Assembly: GCF_022538185.1 (NCBI RefSeq)
Contig: NZ_JAKYXC010000003.1
Span: 124,001 to 188,000 of the forward strand
Direction: 5' to 3'
Length of the DNA: 64,000 nucleotides
Origin: Microbacterium sp. CFH 31415
GTDB lineage: Bacteria; Actinomycetota; Actinomycetes; Actinomycetales; Microbacteriaceae
The translations under genes and the position numbers were made by a program. Of this stretch, positions 54,242 through 63,928 are shown one piece after another. Each line of letters starts with the position of its first letter. Within the stretch, counting starts at the first letter, position 1. Below the pieces are notes generated by a model. It saw nothing but the letters and a program-made list of their open reading frames with translations, was not told the origin of the DNA and searched no databases.

Positions 54242-55207
54242 TCAGCCCAGCGCGAGCATCCCGCCCGCGACGAGCGCCAGGGCGAGCCCGAGCCACTGCA
54301 CCCCGGCGACGCGCTCGCGCAGCACCAGCGCGGCGAGCAGGATCGTGCCCGCCGGGTACAGCGCCGTCAGCGCCGACACGATCGAGAGGTCTCCTTCGCG
54401 CAGCGCCACCAGCATGAGGGCGTTGGCGGCGGCATCCACCACTCCGCACACGATGGCCAGCCACCACGCCCGCGCGAGGGAAGACGTCGGCGAACCTACG
54501 GCGGTCGTCGATGTCGACGCGTGCTCGAGGTCGGCGTGACCGCTCGGGGTGACGCCGATGACCGGTGCGGACGCAGTGAGGACGGATGCCGCGGGCAGCC
54601 CACGGCGCACGGCGACGACCGCCATCGCCGCGACGATCGCGAGGGTCAGCACGGCCGAGGTGGCGCGGCTCATCACAAGCGGCACGAGCCCGCTGCCGGT
54701 GGAGGTCTGGTCGACGACGAGGAGGAATCCCCCGATGGCCGCGCCCGCGCCGACGGCCATGACCAGCCCGCGCGTGCTCGGACGCACGACCTTCTCGCCC
54801 GGGATGAAGCCCACGAGCACCACGGCGACGAGAGCCACGCCGAGCCCGGCGTAGGCGACGGGGGACAGCATCTCGCCGTCGACCAGCAGGCCCCACAGCA
54901 TCGGTGCGATCGCCGAGACCACCGCGGTCAGCGGCGACAGGATGCTCATGGGCCCTATCGCAAGGCACGCGTACAGCAGGACCACGGCCACGACACCGAA
55001 CACGCCCGCCAGTGCACCCCACGCGACATCGGCTGAACGCCAGGCTCCGCCGAGCAGCGGCTGGGCGATCGCGAGGGCGGCGAGCCCCGACAGGGCGGCG
55101 ATCGCGGTCACGGCGATGGAGCGGAGGCGCCTCGCGGCGAGGCCTCCGCAGAAGTCCGCGGCACCGTAGATGAGGGCACCGAGAAGGGCGAGGACGGCCG
55201 AAATCAT
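54242..55207 (-). CDS. EamA/DMT-family permease
   Basis: A 321-residue ten-helix transporter with two EamA halves (ISAVLALLGALIYGAADFCGGLAARR; second half from about 180) and a hydrophilic loop (about 215-240). The ATG at 55207 is chosen because TATGCT lies 7 bases upstream; ATGs at 55219 and 55237 are alternatives. Substrate unknown. Divergent from the MMPL operon with closely spaced promoters. Confidence 0.82.
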   Translation of the reverse strand: MISAVLALLGALIYGAADFCGGLAARRLRSIAVTAIAALSGLAALAIAQPLLGGAWRSADVAWGALAGVFGVVAVVLLYACLAIGPMSILSPLTAVVSAIAPMLWGLLVDGEMLSPVAYAGLGVALVAVVLVGFIPGEKVVRPSTRGLVMAVGAGAAIGGFLLVVDQTSTGSGLVPLVMSRATSAVLTLAIVAAMAVVAVRRGLPAASVLTASAPVIGVTPSGHADLEHASTSTTAVGSPTSSLARAWWLAIVCGVVDAAANALMLVALREGDLSIVSALTALYPAGTILLAALVLRERVAGVQWLGLALALVAGGMLALG

Positions 55208-55220
55208 CGAACTCAGCATA
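55208..55220 (-). promoter_or_regulatory. Leaderless promoter of the DMT gene
   Basis: TATGCT (55220-55215, reverse) with 7 bases to the ATG at 55207. Confidence 0.4.
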
Positions 55221-55251
55221 AAGATGGTCGCCAGCATCCAATTTCACTAGA

Positions 55252-55263
55252 TAAACTAGCGAT
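55252..55263 (+). promoter_or_regulatory. Leaderless promoter of the MMPL operon, within a CTAG repeat
   Basis: TAAACT at 55252-55257, 6 bases before the ATG at 55264. It sits inside CTAG-ATAAA-CTAG, an inverted repeat that may be an operator. Confidence 0.5.
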
Positions 55264-57612
55264 ATGTCGACCTCTCAGCGCACCGACCGACAGCCCACGC
55301 GGTGGCTTCGCGTCGGCATCCCTGCCGTTCTCGTCCTCGTCTGGATCGTCGTGGGGGCGCTCGGCGGTCCGTACTTCGGGAAAGTCGACGAGGTGTCGAG
55401 CAACGACCGCTCGTCGTTCCTCCCCGAGAGCGCCGACGCGACACAGGTGAACGAGCGTCTGCCCGAGTTCCTCGGCGGCGACAGCATCCCGGCGGTCGTG
55501 GTCGTGACGGGGGAGGGCGACCTCAGCGAGGACCAGCTCGCCGACGTCCAGACGCTCGCCGACGACATCGCCGCGCTCGACGGCGTGCTGGAGGACGTCT
55601 CGCCGCCCATTCCGTCGGAGGACGGCGAAGCGGCGCAGATCTTCGTCCCGATCGACGCGGAGGGCGAGGTAGGCGAGATCGTCGCCGAGATCCGCGCGCT
55701 GGTCGCGGAAGACCTTCCCGACGGCATGGAGGGATGGGTGACGGGCCCGGCGGGCTTCACCGCCGACCTCGTCGAGGGCTTCCTCGGCATCGACGGGCTG
55801 CTGCTGGCAGTCGCGCTCATCGCGGTCTTCATCATCCTCGTGATCGTCTACCGCTCGCCGGTGCTGCCCATCCTCGTGCTGATGACGTCGGTGTTCGCCC
55901 TGTGCGTCGCGCTCCTCACCGTGTGGTGGCTCGCGAAGGCCGGCATCGTCGTGCTGAACGGTCAGGTCCAGGGCATCCTGTTCATCCTCGTCATCGGCGC
56001 CGCCACCGACTACGCCCTGCTGTACGTCGCCCGGTTCCGCGAGGCGGTGGCCGAAGGCAGGAAACGGTGGGATGCCGTCGTCACGGCGTGGAAGGGCGCG
56101 TTCGAGCCGATTCTCGCCTCTGGCGGCACCGTGATCGCGGGCCTCCTGTGCCTGCTGCTGTCCGACCTCGCGACCAACCGCGCCCTCGGCCCGATCGCAT
56201 CCATCGGCATCGCGTTCTCGGTGCTCTCGGCGCTGACGTTCCTGCCCGCGCTGCTCGCGCTGGTGGGCCGGGCGGCCTTCTGGCCCTTCATCCCGAAGGA
56301 GCCGATCGCGACGATCCCCGACGACCTGACCCAGCCGGTCAAGGGGGTGTGGCCGCGCCAGGCGCGCTTCATCTCCCGCCACCCGCGTGCCGTCTGGATC
56401 GTCAGCACGCTGGTGCTGCTGATCGGCGCGTTCGGCCTCACGCAGCTCAAGGCCGACGGCGTGCCGTCGAGCGATCTGGTGCTCGGCACGTCTGAGGCCC
56501 GTGACGGCCAGGACGTGCTCGCCGAGCACTTCCCGGCGGGTTCGGGCAGCCCGATGTACGTCATCGTGCCCGAGGAAGACCTCGCCGTGACCATCGAGAC
56601 CCTGGAGGCGGCGGACGGCATCGAGTCCGTGGCCGTGGCATCCGACGACTCGCCCACCGGCCAGGCGGCAGTCGAGGTCGAGAACGGCGAGCCGGTGTTC
56701 ACCGCCGTCGGCCCGCCCGGAACCCCCGCGCCCGAACCGACTGTCGCGGACGGCGACGTGCTCGTCATCGGCACGCTCAACGACGCCGCCGACTCCATCG
56801 CTGCCGAGGACGCCGTGCGCGAGATCCGCACCGACCTCGACGAGGTGCTGGGCGCAGGCACCGCGCTCGTCGGCGGCGAGACGGCGACCGACATCGACTC
56901 GAACGACACGTCGATCCGCGACCGCACCGTCATCATCCCGGTGATCCTCGTGGTGATCCTGCTGATCCTCATGCTGCTGCTGCGCTCGATCCTGGCGCCG
57001 GTCATTCTCATCGCGACGGTCATCCTGTCGTTCGCGACGGCCCTCGGCGTGAGCGCGCTCGTCTTCAACGGCCTGTTCGACTTCCCCGGAGCCGATCCCG
57101 CGGTGCCGCTCTACGGCTTCGTGTTCCTGGTCGCGCTCGGCGTCGACTACAACATCTTCCTGATGTCGAGGGTCCGCGAGGAGTCCCTCGTGCATGGCAC
57201 GCGGCCGGGAATCCTGCGCGGGCTCGTCGCGACGGGCGGAGTGATCACATCGGCGGGACTCGTGCTCGCGGCGACGTTCGCCGCGCTGGGCGTCATCCCG
57301 ATCCTCTTCCTGGCGCAGATCGCATTCATCGTCGCGTTCGGCGTGCTGCTCGACACGTTCGTCGTGCGGTCGCTGCTCGTGCCGGCTCTGTCGTACGACA
57401 TCGGCCGCGCGATCTGGTGGCCGTCGAAGCTCTGGCGGAACGGCCCTGAGAAGCGCGAGCGGATGCCGCAGCCCGAACTCGTGGGAGCGGCGACGGCCGG
57501 GACGAGGGGATCGTCCGACGAGGCCGTGCCCGCCGAGACCTCGGCGGAGGTGCTCGCCGAGGACGGTCACCCGCTGACGCGCGAGGAGTACCGGCGTACG
57601 CTCGAGCCATGA
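55264..57612 (+). CDS. MMPL-family transporter
   Basis: A 782-residue RND-type MMPL exporter with twelve helices in two bundles. N-terminal helix (about 15-35), a soluble domain, the first bundle (about 175-375, with GAATDYALLYVARFRE), a second helix-soluble unit and the last bundle (about 565-715, with ALGVDYNIFLMSRVREE, the conserved GxDYxxFLxxR motif). MMPL proteins export lipids or small compounds using proton flow. Its ATGA overlap couples it to the next gene. Confidence 0.92.
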   Translation: MSTSQRTDRQPTRWLRVGIPAVLVLVWIVVGALGGPYFGKVDEVSSNDRSSFLPESADATQVNERLPEFLGGDSIPAVVVVTGEGDLSEDQLADVQTLADDIAALDGVLEDVSPPIPSEDGEAAQIFVPIDAEGEVGEIVAEIRALVAEDLPDGMEGWVTGPAGFTADLVEGFLGIDGLLLAVALIAVFIILVIVYRSPVLPILVLMTSVFALCVALLTVWWLAKAGIVVLNGQVQGILFILVIGAATDYALLYVARFREAVAEGRKRWDAVVTAWKGAFEPILASGGTVIAGLLCLLLSDLATNRALGPIASIGIAFSVLSALTFLPALLALVGRAAFWPFIPKEPIATIPDDLTQPVKGVWPRQARFISRHPRAVWIVSTLVLLIGAFGLTQLKADGVPSSDLVLGTSEARDGQDVLAEHFPAGSGSPMYVIVPEEDLAVTIETLEAADGIESVAVASDDSPTGQAAVEVENGEPVFTAVGPPGTPAPEPTVADGDVLVIGTLNDAADSIAAEDAVREIRTDLDEVLGAGTALVGGETATDIDSNDTSIRDRTVIIPVILVVILLILMLLLRSILAPVILIATVILSFATALGVSALVFNGLFDFPGADPAVPLYGFVFLVALGVDYNIFLMSRVREESLVHGTRPGILRGLVATGGVITSAGLVLAATFAALGVIPILFLAQIAFIVAFGVLLDTFVVRSLLVPALSYDIGRAIWWPSKLWRNGPEKRERMPQPELVGAATAGTRGSSDEAVPAETSAEVLAEDGHPLTREEYRRTLEP

Positions 57613-58187
57613 GCAAAGCGCTGTTCATCGTCGACGTACAGAACGACTTCACCGAGGGCGGTGCGCTCGGAGTCGACGGCGGAGACGCCGTCGCCGAGCG
57701 CATCACCCGGTTCCTCGAAGCCCACGCGGGGGAGTACGCGGTGATCGTCGCGTCACGCGACTGGCATGACGGAGACAACGACAACGGCGGCCATTTCCAC
57801 CCTGAGCCCGACTTCGTCGACACCTGGCCGGTGCATTGCGTGAGCGGCACCGAGGGCGCCGAGTACGACCCGGGGTTCGACACCGCCGCGGTGACGCATC
57901 ACGTGAAGAAAGGCCAGGGGGTGCCCGCCTACTCGCTGTTCGAGGGGACCACCGATGACGGTCTGACCGTCGCGCATCTCCTCGAGGAGCACGGCGTGGT
58001 CGACGTCGACGTGGCGGGCCTTGCGACGGACTACTGCGTGCGCGCCTCGGCGCTCGACGCGATCGAGCACGGCCGCCACGTGCGCATCCTCACCGACCTC
58101 GTCGCGGGCGTCGCGCCCGAGAGCAGCGAGGCGTCGCTCGCCGAGCTCGCCCACGCGGGCGCCGAGCTCGTCGAGTCGGGTGTCTGA
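57609..58187 (+). CDS. pncA: Nicotinamidase / isochorismatase-family hydrolase
   Basis: A 192-residue cysteine hydrolase. Catalytic Asp in FIVDVQNDF (about 7-11), metal-ligand region SRDWHDGDNDNGGHF, Lys in VKKGQGVP and nucleophile Cys in GLATDYCVRAS (near 143). These match PncA, which makes nicotinate for NAD salvage; the metal-binding Asp/His pattern (DWHxxxNxxGHF) favours nicotinamidase over isochorismatase. Start overlaps the MMPL stop, end overlaps the GNAT start by 8 bases. Confidence 0.9.
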   Translation: MSKALFIVDVQNDFTEGGALGVDGGDAVAERITRFLEAHAGEYAVIVASRDWHDGDNDNGGHFHPEPDFVDTWPVHCVSGTEGAEYDPGFDTAAVTHHVKKGQGVPAYSLFEGTTDDGLTVAHLLEEHGVVDVDVAGLATDYCVRASALDAIEHGRHVRILTDLVAGVAPESSEASLAELAHAGAELVESGV

Positions 58188-58716
58188 CCCGCACGTCCGC
58201 CGCGTCCTCGCGACCGACGGCAACCGCCTGCGCGCCCTCCGGCTCGAGGCGCTGCAGGATCCGGCGGCGGGCATCGCGTTCCTCGAGTCGTACGACGAGG
58301 CCGTCGTGCGGCCGGCCGACTTCTGGGAGGCGCGAGCGATCGGGGCCGCGCTGTCGGGCTCGGCGGCGCAGTTCATCGCCGAGGCGGGACCGGCGTGGGT
58401 GGGAACCCTCACCATCCTCATCCCCGAGCCGTCCGTCCCCGACCACTTCGGCCGCGTGCGCGAGGAAGGCACCGCGCTCGCCGTCGCCGTTTACGTCAGT
58501 CCGTCGCATCGCGGGCACGGCGTCGTCGACGCGCTGATGACCGCCGGAGCGGAGTGGGCGCGCCACCAGGGGTGCGCCCGGCTCCTGCTCGACGTGCACC
58601 AGGACAACGCGAGAGCGCAGGCGGCGTATCGACGGCTCGGCTTCACGGCGACCGGGAGCACGATCGACGGCCAGAACGGCCGTGAGCTGGAGATGGCACG
58701 GGCTCTGTCCGACTGA
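58180..58716 (+). CDS. GNAT-family N-acetyltransferase
   Basis: A 178-residue acetyltransferase: substrate part, then VAVYVSPSHRGHGVVDALMTAGAEWARHQG (acetyl-CoA site, RGHG) and LLLDVHQDNARAQAAYRRLGFTATG. GTG at 58180 overlaps pncA. Last of three coupled genes; substrate unknown. Confidence 0.88.
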   Translation: MSDPHVRRVLATDGNRLRALRLEALQDPAAGIAFLESYDEAVVRPADFWEARAIGAALSGSAAQFIAEAGPAWVGTLTILIPEPSVPDHFGRVREEGTALAVAVYVSPSHRGHGVVDALMTAGAEWARHQGCARLLLDVHQDNARAQAAYRRLGFTATGSTIDGQNGRELEMARALSD

Positions 58717-58764
58717 GTCGATGGCGGCGGGCCGACGCGGCGCAGCGCGCTGACCGAAGTGAAG

Positions 58765-58807
58765 TGGGCCCCGTGCGGCTCGAACCCACGACCCGCGGAT
58801 GAGAAGT
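58765..58807 (-). repeat. Partial copy of the tRNA-Lys 3' half
   Basis: The stretch repeats the tRNA-Lys 3' half (58826-58868) with few changes: TGGGCCCCGTG, GCTCGAACCCACGACC and the CGCGGAT segment recur in order. It lies 18 bases downstream of the intact gene on the reverse strand. The 5' half is absent, so it is not a functional tRNA. Confidence 0.85.
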
Positions 58808-58825
58808 GCGGATGTGCGCGTGCGG

Positions 58826-58898
58826 TGGGCCCCGTGGGGCTCGAACCCACGACCCGCGGATTAAAAGTCCGATGCTCTACCGACTGAGCTAGAGGCCC
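58826..58898 (-). tRNA. tRNA-Lys(TTT)
   Basis: Reverse-strand cloverleaf with acceptor GGGCCTC/GGGGCCC (one G-U pair and one C-G closing), D-arm TAGCTCAGTCGGTAGAGC, anticodon loop CTTTTAA (anticodon TTT) and T-arm GTGGGTTCGAGCCCCAC. Discriminator A; CCA is not encoded. Confidence 0.95.
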
Positions 58899-58944
58899 TC
58901 AGCGTCCCAGCCTACTTGCCGCACGGCACCCCTCGGTGCGGCGA

Positions 58945-60396
<1,452 letters not shown>

Positions 60397-60591
60397 GGTC
60401 CTCCCGCGCCGGCGCCGCACCCCTCCGGCGCGCCCCAGCACTCCCCGCAAAGCTACGCCTGCGCGCGTTCGGTCCACATGCCTCTTGACGATCCGGGGTG
60501 CGAAGTGCAAGAGAGCGCGACGAAGCCGCCGGCGCACCTCGCATGCACCGGCGGCTCGCCTCCCCTGAACGCCGGACGAGCCGGCGCCCGG

Positions 60592-61257
60592 TCACTGAGT
60601 CGGAGGCATCAGGACCGAGTCGATGAGGTACACGGTCGCATTGGCGGTCTGCACGCCGCCGCAGATCACGTTGGCGCCGTTGACCATGAGTTCGTCGCCG
60701 CTTCCGGTGACCTCGAGGTCACCGCCCTGCACGGTCGTGTGCGTGCCGACGACGTCGGCCGGCGCTGCCTGTCCGGGTACCACGTGGTAGGTGAGGATCG
60801 ACGTGAGCGTCTCGCTGTCGGTCTTGAGCGCCTCGATGGTGGCCGGGTCGATCGCGGCGAAGGCCTCGTCCACCGGGGCGAAGACGGTGAACTCGTCGCC
60901 GTTGAGGGTGTCGACGAGGTCCACATCGGGATTGAGCTGCCCGCTGACCGCCGCGACGAGCGTGGTCAGGAGGGGGTTGTTCGACGCGGCGGTCGCCACG
61001 GGGTCGGCGGCCATGCCCTCGACCGATCCGGCGCCGTCCGGCACGGCCTCCGCGTAGTCGGCGCAGCCGGGTCCGACCAGGTTCGCGGCCGGGTCCATCT
61101 CCTCCATGGGCTCCTCGGACTCCTCCATGGCGGGAGTCGAGGGCTCGTCGGCGGGCTCGGCGGTCGAGCTGCCCATCGAACAGGCAGAGAGCGCGAAGGT
61201 GGCGGCGAACGCGAGTGCCAGACCCGCTGAGACGCGCTTCCGGGTGATGCGTGACAT
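60592..61257 (-). CDS. Fasciclin-domain lipoprotein (MPT83-like)
   Basis: A 221-residue exported protein: lipobox ALSACS (Cys near 26), an acidic Glu/Pro/Met linker (about 35-60), and one FAS1 domain (about 85-221: [49 protein letters not shown]). It resembles MPT70/MPT83 of mycobacteria, which are SigK targets. GAGGAGGAAG precedes the ATG. Divergent from sigK-rskA. Confidence 0.93.
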   Translation of the reverse strand: MSRITRKRVSAGLALAFAATFALSACSMGSSTAEPADEPSTPAMEESEEPMEEMDPAANLVGPGCADYAEAVPDGAGSVEGMAADPVATAASNNPLLTTLVAAVSGQLNPDVDLVDTLNGDEFTVFAPVDEAFAAIDPATIEALKTDSETLTSILTYHVVPGQAAPADVVGTHTTVQGGDLEVTGSGDELMVNGANVICGGVQTANATVYLIDSVLMPPTQ

Positions 61258-61344
61258 GACTTCCTCCTCTGTGAGGTCCATGTGGACCGAGATCTGCAGG
61301 TCCCCGGTGTGGGGGAGCGAACCGTAGGAGCGGCTGCACGGGGT

Positions 61345-61372
61345 CTTCGGAAGCCCGTCGCGAATCGGATTG
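61345..61372 (-). promoter_or_regulatory. SigK-like promoter of the fasciclin gene
   Basis: Reverse strand: CAATCC (61372-61367), 16 bases, CCGAAG (61350-61345). This differs by one base in each half from the mycobacterial SigK consensus as I recall it (CCATCC-N16/17-CCGAAT). It implies a leader of about 80 bases. Confidence 0.5.
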
Positions 61373-61387
61373 GAAGGAATCCCGAGA

Positions 61388-61420
61388 GCGGATGCCGCGG
61401 CCCTGCGCCGCGGCATCCGC
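61388..61420. repeat. 14-bp perfect hairpin built on GGATGCCGC
   Basis: GCGGATGCCGCGGC (61388-61401), loop CCTGC, then its exact complement (61407-61420). It lies between the fasciclin and sigK promoters, belonging to no gene end. Confidence 0.75.
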
Positions 61421-61435
61421 TCACCGTCTTCCCAC

Positions 61436-61463
61436 CCATCCGAAGACGGCGGCGCTGCGAATA
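61436..61463 (+). promoter_or_regulatory. SigK-like promoter of sigK-rskA
   Basis: CCATCC at 61436-61441 and CGAATA at 61458-61463, 16 bases apart (GCGAAT if shifted one base). This suggests SigK drives its own operon. Confidence 0.5.
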
Positions 61464-61516
61464 CGACGGCGGATACCACACCGCGCGGGCTGCGACGTGC
61501 ACGAGGGGAGTAGGGC

Positions 61517-62119
61517 ATGCTGGTGGACATGGTGATCGACGGGATCGACGTGCCGGAGGACGGCGCCGAGCCCATCGACCATGTCGGCGAACTGCTGCAG
61601 CGCATCGCCGGCGGCGACCAGACCGCGTTCGCCCGCCTCTACGACATGCTCTCGCCGCGCGCATTCGGGCTGATCCTGCGCGTGCTCGTCGACCGCTCGC
61701 AGAGCGAGGAAGTGCTGCAAGAGGTCTTCCTCGAGGTGTGGCAATCCGCCTCGCGCTTCGTTCCGAAGAGAGGGCAGGGCAGGTCCTGGGTGCTCACGAT
61801 CGCGCACCGCCGGGCGGTCGATCGCGTGCGGTCGTCGCAGGCGAGCACGAACCGCGACATGCGGGCCGGTCTCCGCGACCTCGACGTGGCCCACGACGGC
61901 GTCGCAGAACAGGCCGAGCTGCGCATCGAGGGAGAGAGGGTCGCCACGGCACTCTCGACGTTGCCGGACGCGCAGCGAGAAGCCCTGACCCTCGCCTATT
62001 ACGGCGGATACAGTCAGAGCGAGATCGCGGCGCTGATGGGAGCACCGCTGGGAACGATCAAGACGAGGATGCGGGACGGGCTGTCCCGCTTGAGAGCAGA
62101 GATGGGGGTGACCGCGTGA
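61517..62119 (+). CDS. sigK: ECF sigma factor, SigK type
   Basis: A 200-residue group IV sigma factor: region 2 (about 28-95: [39 protein letters not shown]) and region 4 (about 135-195: [45 protein letters not shown]). The gene downstream is an RskA anti-sigma factor and the divergent gene is a fasciclin protein, the layout of the mycobacterial SigK regulon. ATG at 61517 or, four codons later, 61529. Confidence 0.92.
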   Translation: MLVDMVIDGIDVPEDGAEPIDHVGELLQRIAGGDQTAFARLYDMLSPRAFGLILRVLVDRSQSEEVLQEVFLEVWQSASRFVPKRGQGRSWVLTIAHRRAVDRVRSSQASTNRDMRAGLRDLDVAHDGVAEQAELRIEGERVATALSTLPDAQREALTLAYYGGYSQSEIAALMGAPLGTIKTRMRDGLSRLRAEMGVTA

Positions 62120-63021
62120 TGAACGAGCAGGAGTTCGCCGAACTGTCGGCAGGCTATGCCCTTGACGCGCTGTCGCCCGAAGACCGCCGGGCGTTTCAGG
62201 CGGCGCTCGCCGAGCACCCCGAGTGGGTGCGGCTCGTCGACGCCGACGTGGAGACCGCCGGCGCGCTCGCTGAGAGCGTGCCCGATGCCGCGCCGCCGCT
62301 GACCCTGCGCTCCACGCTGCTCTCGCGGGTGGCGACCATGCCGCAATTGCCGGAGATGGATGCCGCAGCCGCAGCCGTCGCCGAGCCGGTGGCCTCTGCC
62401 CCGCCGCTGCCTCCCGTGCCGCCGGTGCCCCCGCTGCCGGGCGACGCGTCGGCGGGCGACGCGCCGGCGGGCGACGCGCTGCCTGGCGATGCCTCGATGA
62501 ATGATGCGCCGTTCGTGGAACCGGCCCCGACGACCACGACGATCCAGGCGATCTCCCGTCGCAACTGGACCCGCGGACTGCTGACGCTCGCCGCCTCGCT
62601 CGTCATCCTCGTGGTCCTCGGCTTCGGCGCCGTCACCATCAACCAGTACGTCAACCGGCCGCCGGAAGTCGCGGCGCTCGCCGAGATCGAGGCCGCTCCC
62701 GACGCGCAGGCGGCGACGGTGGAACTGACGGACGGCGGGACCGCGACCGCGCACTGGGCGGAGTCGGTGGGCAAGGTCGTGCTCGTGTCGAACGGGCTGC
62801 CCGAGATCTCCGAGGACGAGAGCTTCGAGCTGTGGTTCGTGCGTGAAGACGGCACTCCGGTGGCGGCGGGTGTGTTCGAGCCCGCCGAAGGCCCGTCGAC
62901 CGTGATCCTCGACGGAGAGATGCAGGCCGGCGACACGATCGCCGTGACGGTCGAGCCGCAGGGCGGGTCGCCGAACGGCGAGCCCTCGGGCGAGCCGATC
63001 GTAGCCATCCCGACGGCCTGA
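62119..63021 (+). CDS. rskA: Anti-sigma-K factor RskA
   Basis: A 300-residue single-pass membrane protein. N-terminal anti-sigma domain (FAELSAGYALDALSPEDRRAFQAALAEHPE, about 5-35 onward), a Pro/Gly/Asp linker with repeated PGDAS/GDAP units (about 100-135), a helix (about 152-175) and an extracytoplasmic RskA domain (about 185-300: GTATAHWAESVGKVVLVSNGLP, ESFELWFVREDGTPVAAGVF). It holds SigK at the membrane until proteolysis. ATG shares a base with the sigK stop (TGATG); a GTG one codon earlier is possible. Confidence 0.94.
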   Translation: MNEQEFAELSAGYALDALSPEDRRAFQAALAEHPEWVRLVDADVETAGALAESVPDAAPPLTLRSTLLSRVATMPQLPEMDAAAAAVAEPVASAPPLPPVPPVPPLPGDASAGDAPAGDALPGDASMNDAPFVEPAPTTTTIQAISRRNWTRGLLTLAASLVILVVLGFGAVTINQYVNRPPEVAALAEIEAAPDAQAATVELTDGGTATAHWAESVGKVVLVSNGLPEISEDESFELWFVREDGTPVAAGVFEPAEGPSTVILDGEMQAGDTIAVTVEPQGGSPNGEPSGEPIVAIPTA

Positions 63022-63025
63022 GCGC

Positions 63026-63037
63026 TAGCGTGAGGTG
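63026..63037 (+). promoter_or_regulatory. Leaderless promoter of the AraC-type regulator
   Basis: TAGCGT at 63026-63031, 6 bases before the GTG at 63038. It favours the second of two adjacent GTG codons. Confidence 0.45.
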
Positions 63038-63442
63038 GTGGCCGCCTCGCAGACTCCGCAGACGCTCGCGCACCTCCGCCGCGCGCGCGACCTGATGGAC
63101 CGCGACTACGCCGAACCGCTCGACGTGCCGACGATGGCCACGAAGGCACTCATGTCGCCCGCGCACTTCTCGCGCGAGTTCAAGGCCGCCTACGGCGAGA
63201 CGCCGTACTCGTACCTGATGACCCGGCGCATCGAGCGGGCGATGGCTCTGCTGCGGAACGGGATGTCGGTGACGGATGCCTGCACCGCGGTCGGCGCGAC
63301 CTCGCTGGGCTCGTTCAGCTCGACGTTCACCGAGATCGTCGGCGAGACGCCGAGCTCCTACCGCGCGCGGCCGCACGAAGCCGCCGAGGCCATGCCCCTC
63401 TGCGTCGCGAAGATCCTCACCCGTCCGGCGCGCTACGCCTGA
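63038..63442 (+). CDS. Short AraC-family regulator
   Basis: A 134-residue protein that is mostly the double helix-turn-helix domain: LMDRDYAEPLDVPTMATKALMSPAHFSREFKAAYGETPYSYLMTRRIERA and LLRNGMSVTDACTAVGATSLGSFSSTFTEIVGETPSSYR. There is no separate ligand-binding domain. It precedes a VOC-family gene by 78 bases, a common actinobacterial pairing. Confidence 0.9.
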   Translation: MAASQTPQTLAHLRRARDLMDRDYAEPLDVPTMATKALMSPAHFSREFKAAYGETPYSYLMTRRIERAMALLRNGMSVTDACTAVGATSLGSFSSTFTEIVGETPSSYRARPHEAAEAMPLCVAKILTRPARYA

Positions 63443-63507
63443 GCGGCGTGTCGGATGGGCGGCGGGACTGAGCAGAATCGGAGAAGCGCCGCCCGGCCGG
63501 GCTGGCC

Positions 63508-63520
63508 TAGCGTGGCATCC
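63508..63520 (+). promoter_or_regulatory. Leaderless promoter of the VOC gene
   Basis: TAGCGT at 63508-63513, 7 bases before the ATG at 63521. It is the same hexamer as in front of the AraC-type gene. Confidence 0.45.
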
Positions 63521-63928
63521 ATGACCACCACTGCACTCGCCTACTGCCCGATCACGGTCGACGACGTCGAGACCGCGATCCCGTTCTACCGCGACGGCCT
63601 CGGCCTCGAGATCGTCAACGACGTCTCGTACGACGGAACGCGCTGGCTCAGCTTCGGATTCGCGGGCCAGACGGGTCTCGCCGTCGTGCTATCGGATCCG
63701 GCTGCCGGCCGATCGCCCGAGGACGCCGACGCTCTGCTGCGCCTGGTCGTGAAGGGCTCCGGTCCCGGACCCTACGTCTTCACCACCGACGACCTCGACG
63801 CCACGTTCGAGCGGCTGCGCGCTCTGGGCGCCGAGGTGCTGCAGGAGCCGATCGCCCAGGACTGGGGTCCGCGCGACTGCGCCTTCCGTGATCCCGCCGG
63901 CAACCACGTCCGCATCAACCAGGCCTGA
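63521..63928 (+). CDS. VOC-family (glyoxalase/bleomycin-resistance-like) protein
   Basis: A 135-residue vicinal-oxygen-chelate protein: CPITVDDVETAIPFYRDGLGLEIVNDV, then VFTTDDLDATFERLRALGAEVLQEPIAQDWGPRDCAFRDPAGNHVRIN. Metal-site His/Glu positions are partly replaced, so activity is open. Paired with the AraC-type regulator. 63929-64000 after it shows no gene. Confidence 0.9.
   Translation: MTTTALAYCPITVDDVETAIPFYRDGLGLEIVNDVSYDGTRWLSFGFAGQTGLAVVLSDPAAGRSPEDADALLRLVVKGSGPGPYVFTTDDLDATFERLRALGAEVLQEPIAQDWGPRDCAFRDPAGNHVRINQA

Noticed and set aside
55213..57570. 785-codon reverse open frame opposite MMPL
   Set aside because: It covers a clear transporter; the composition is antisense-like.
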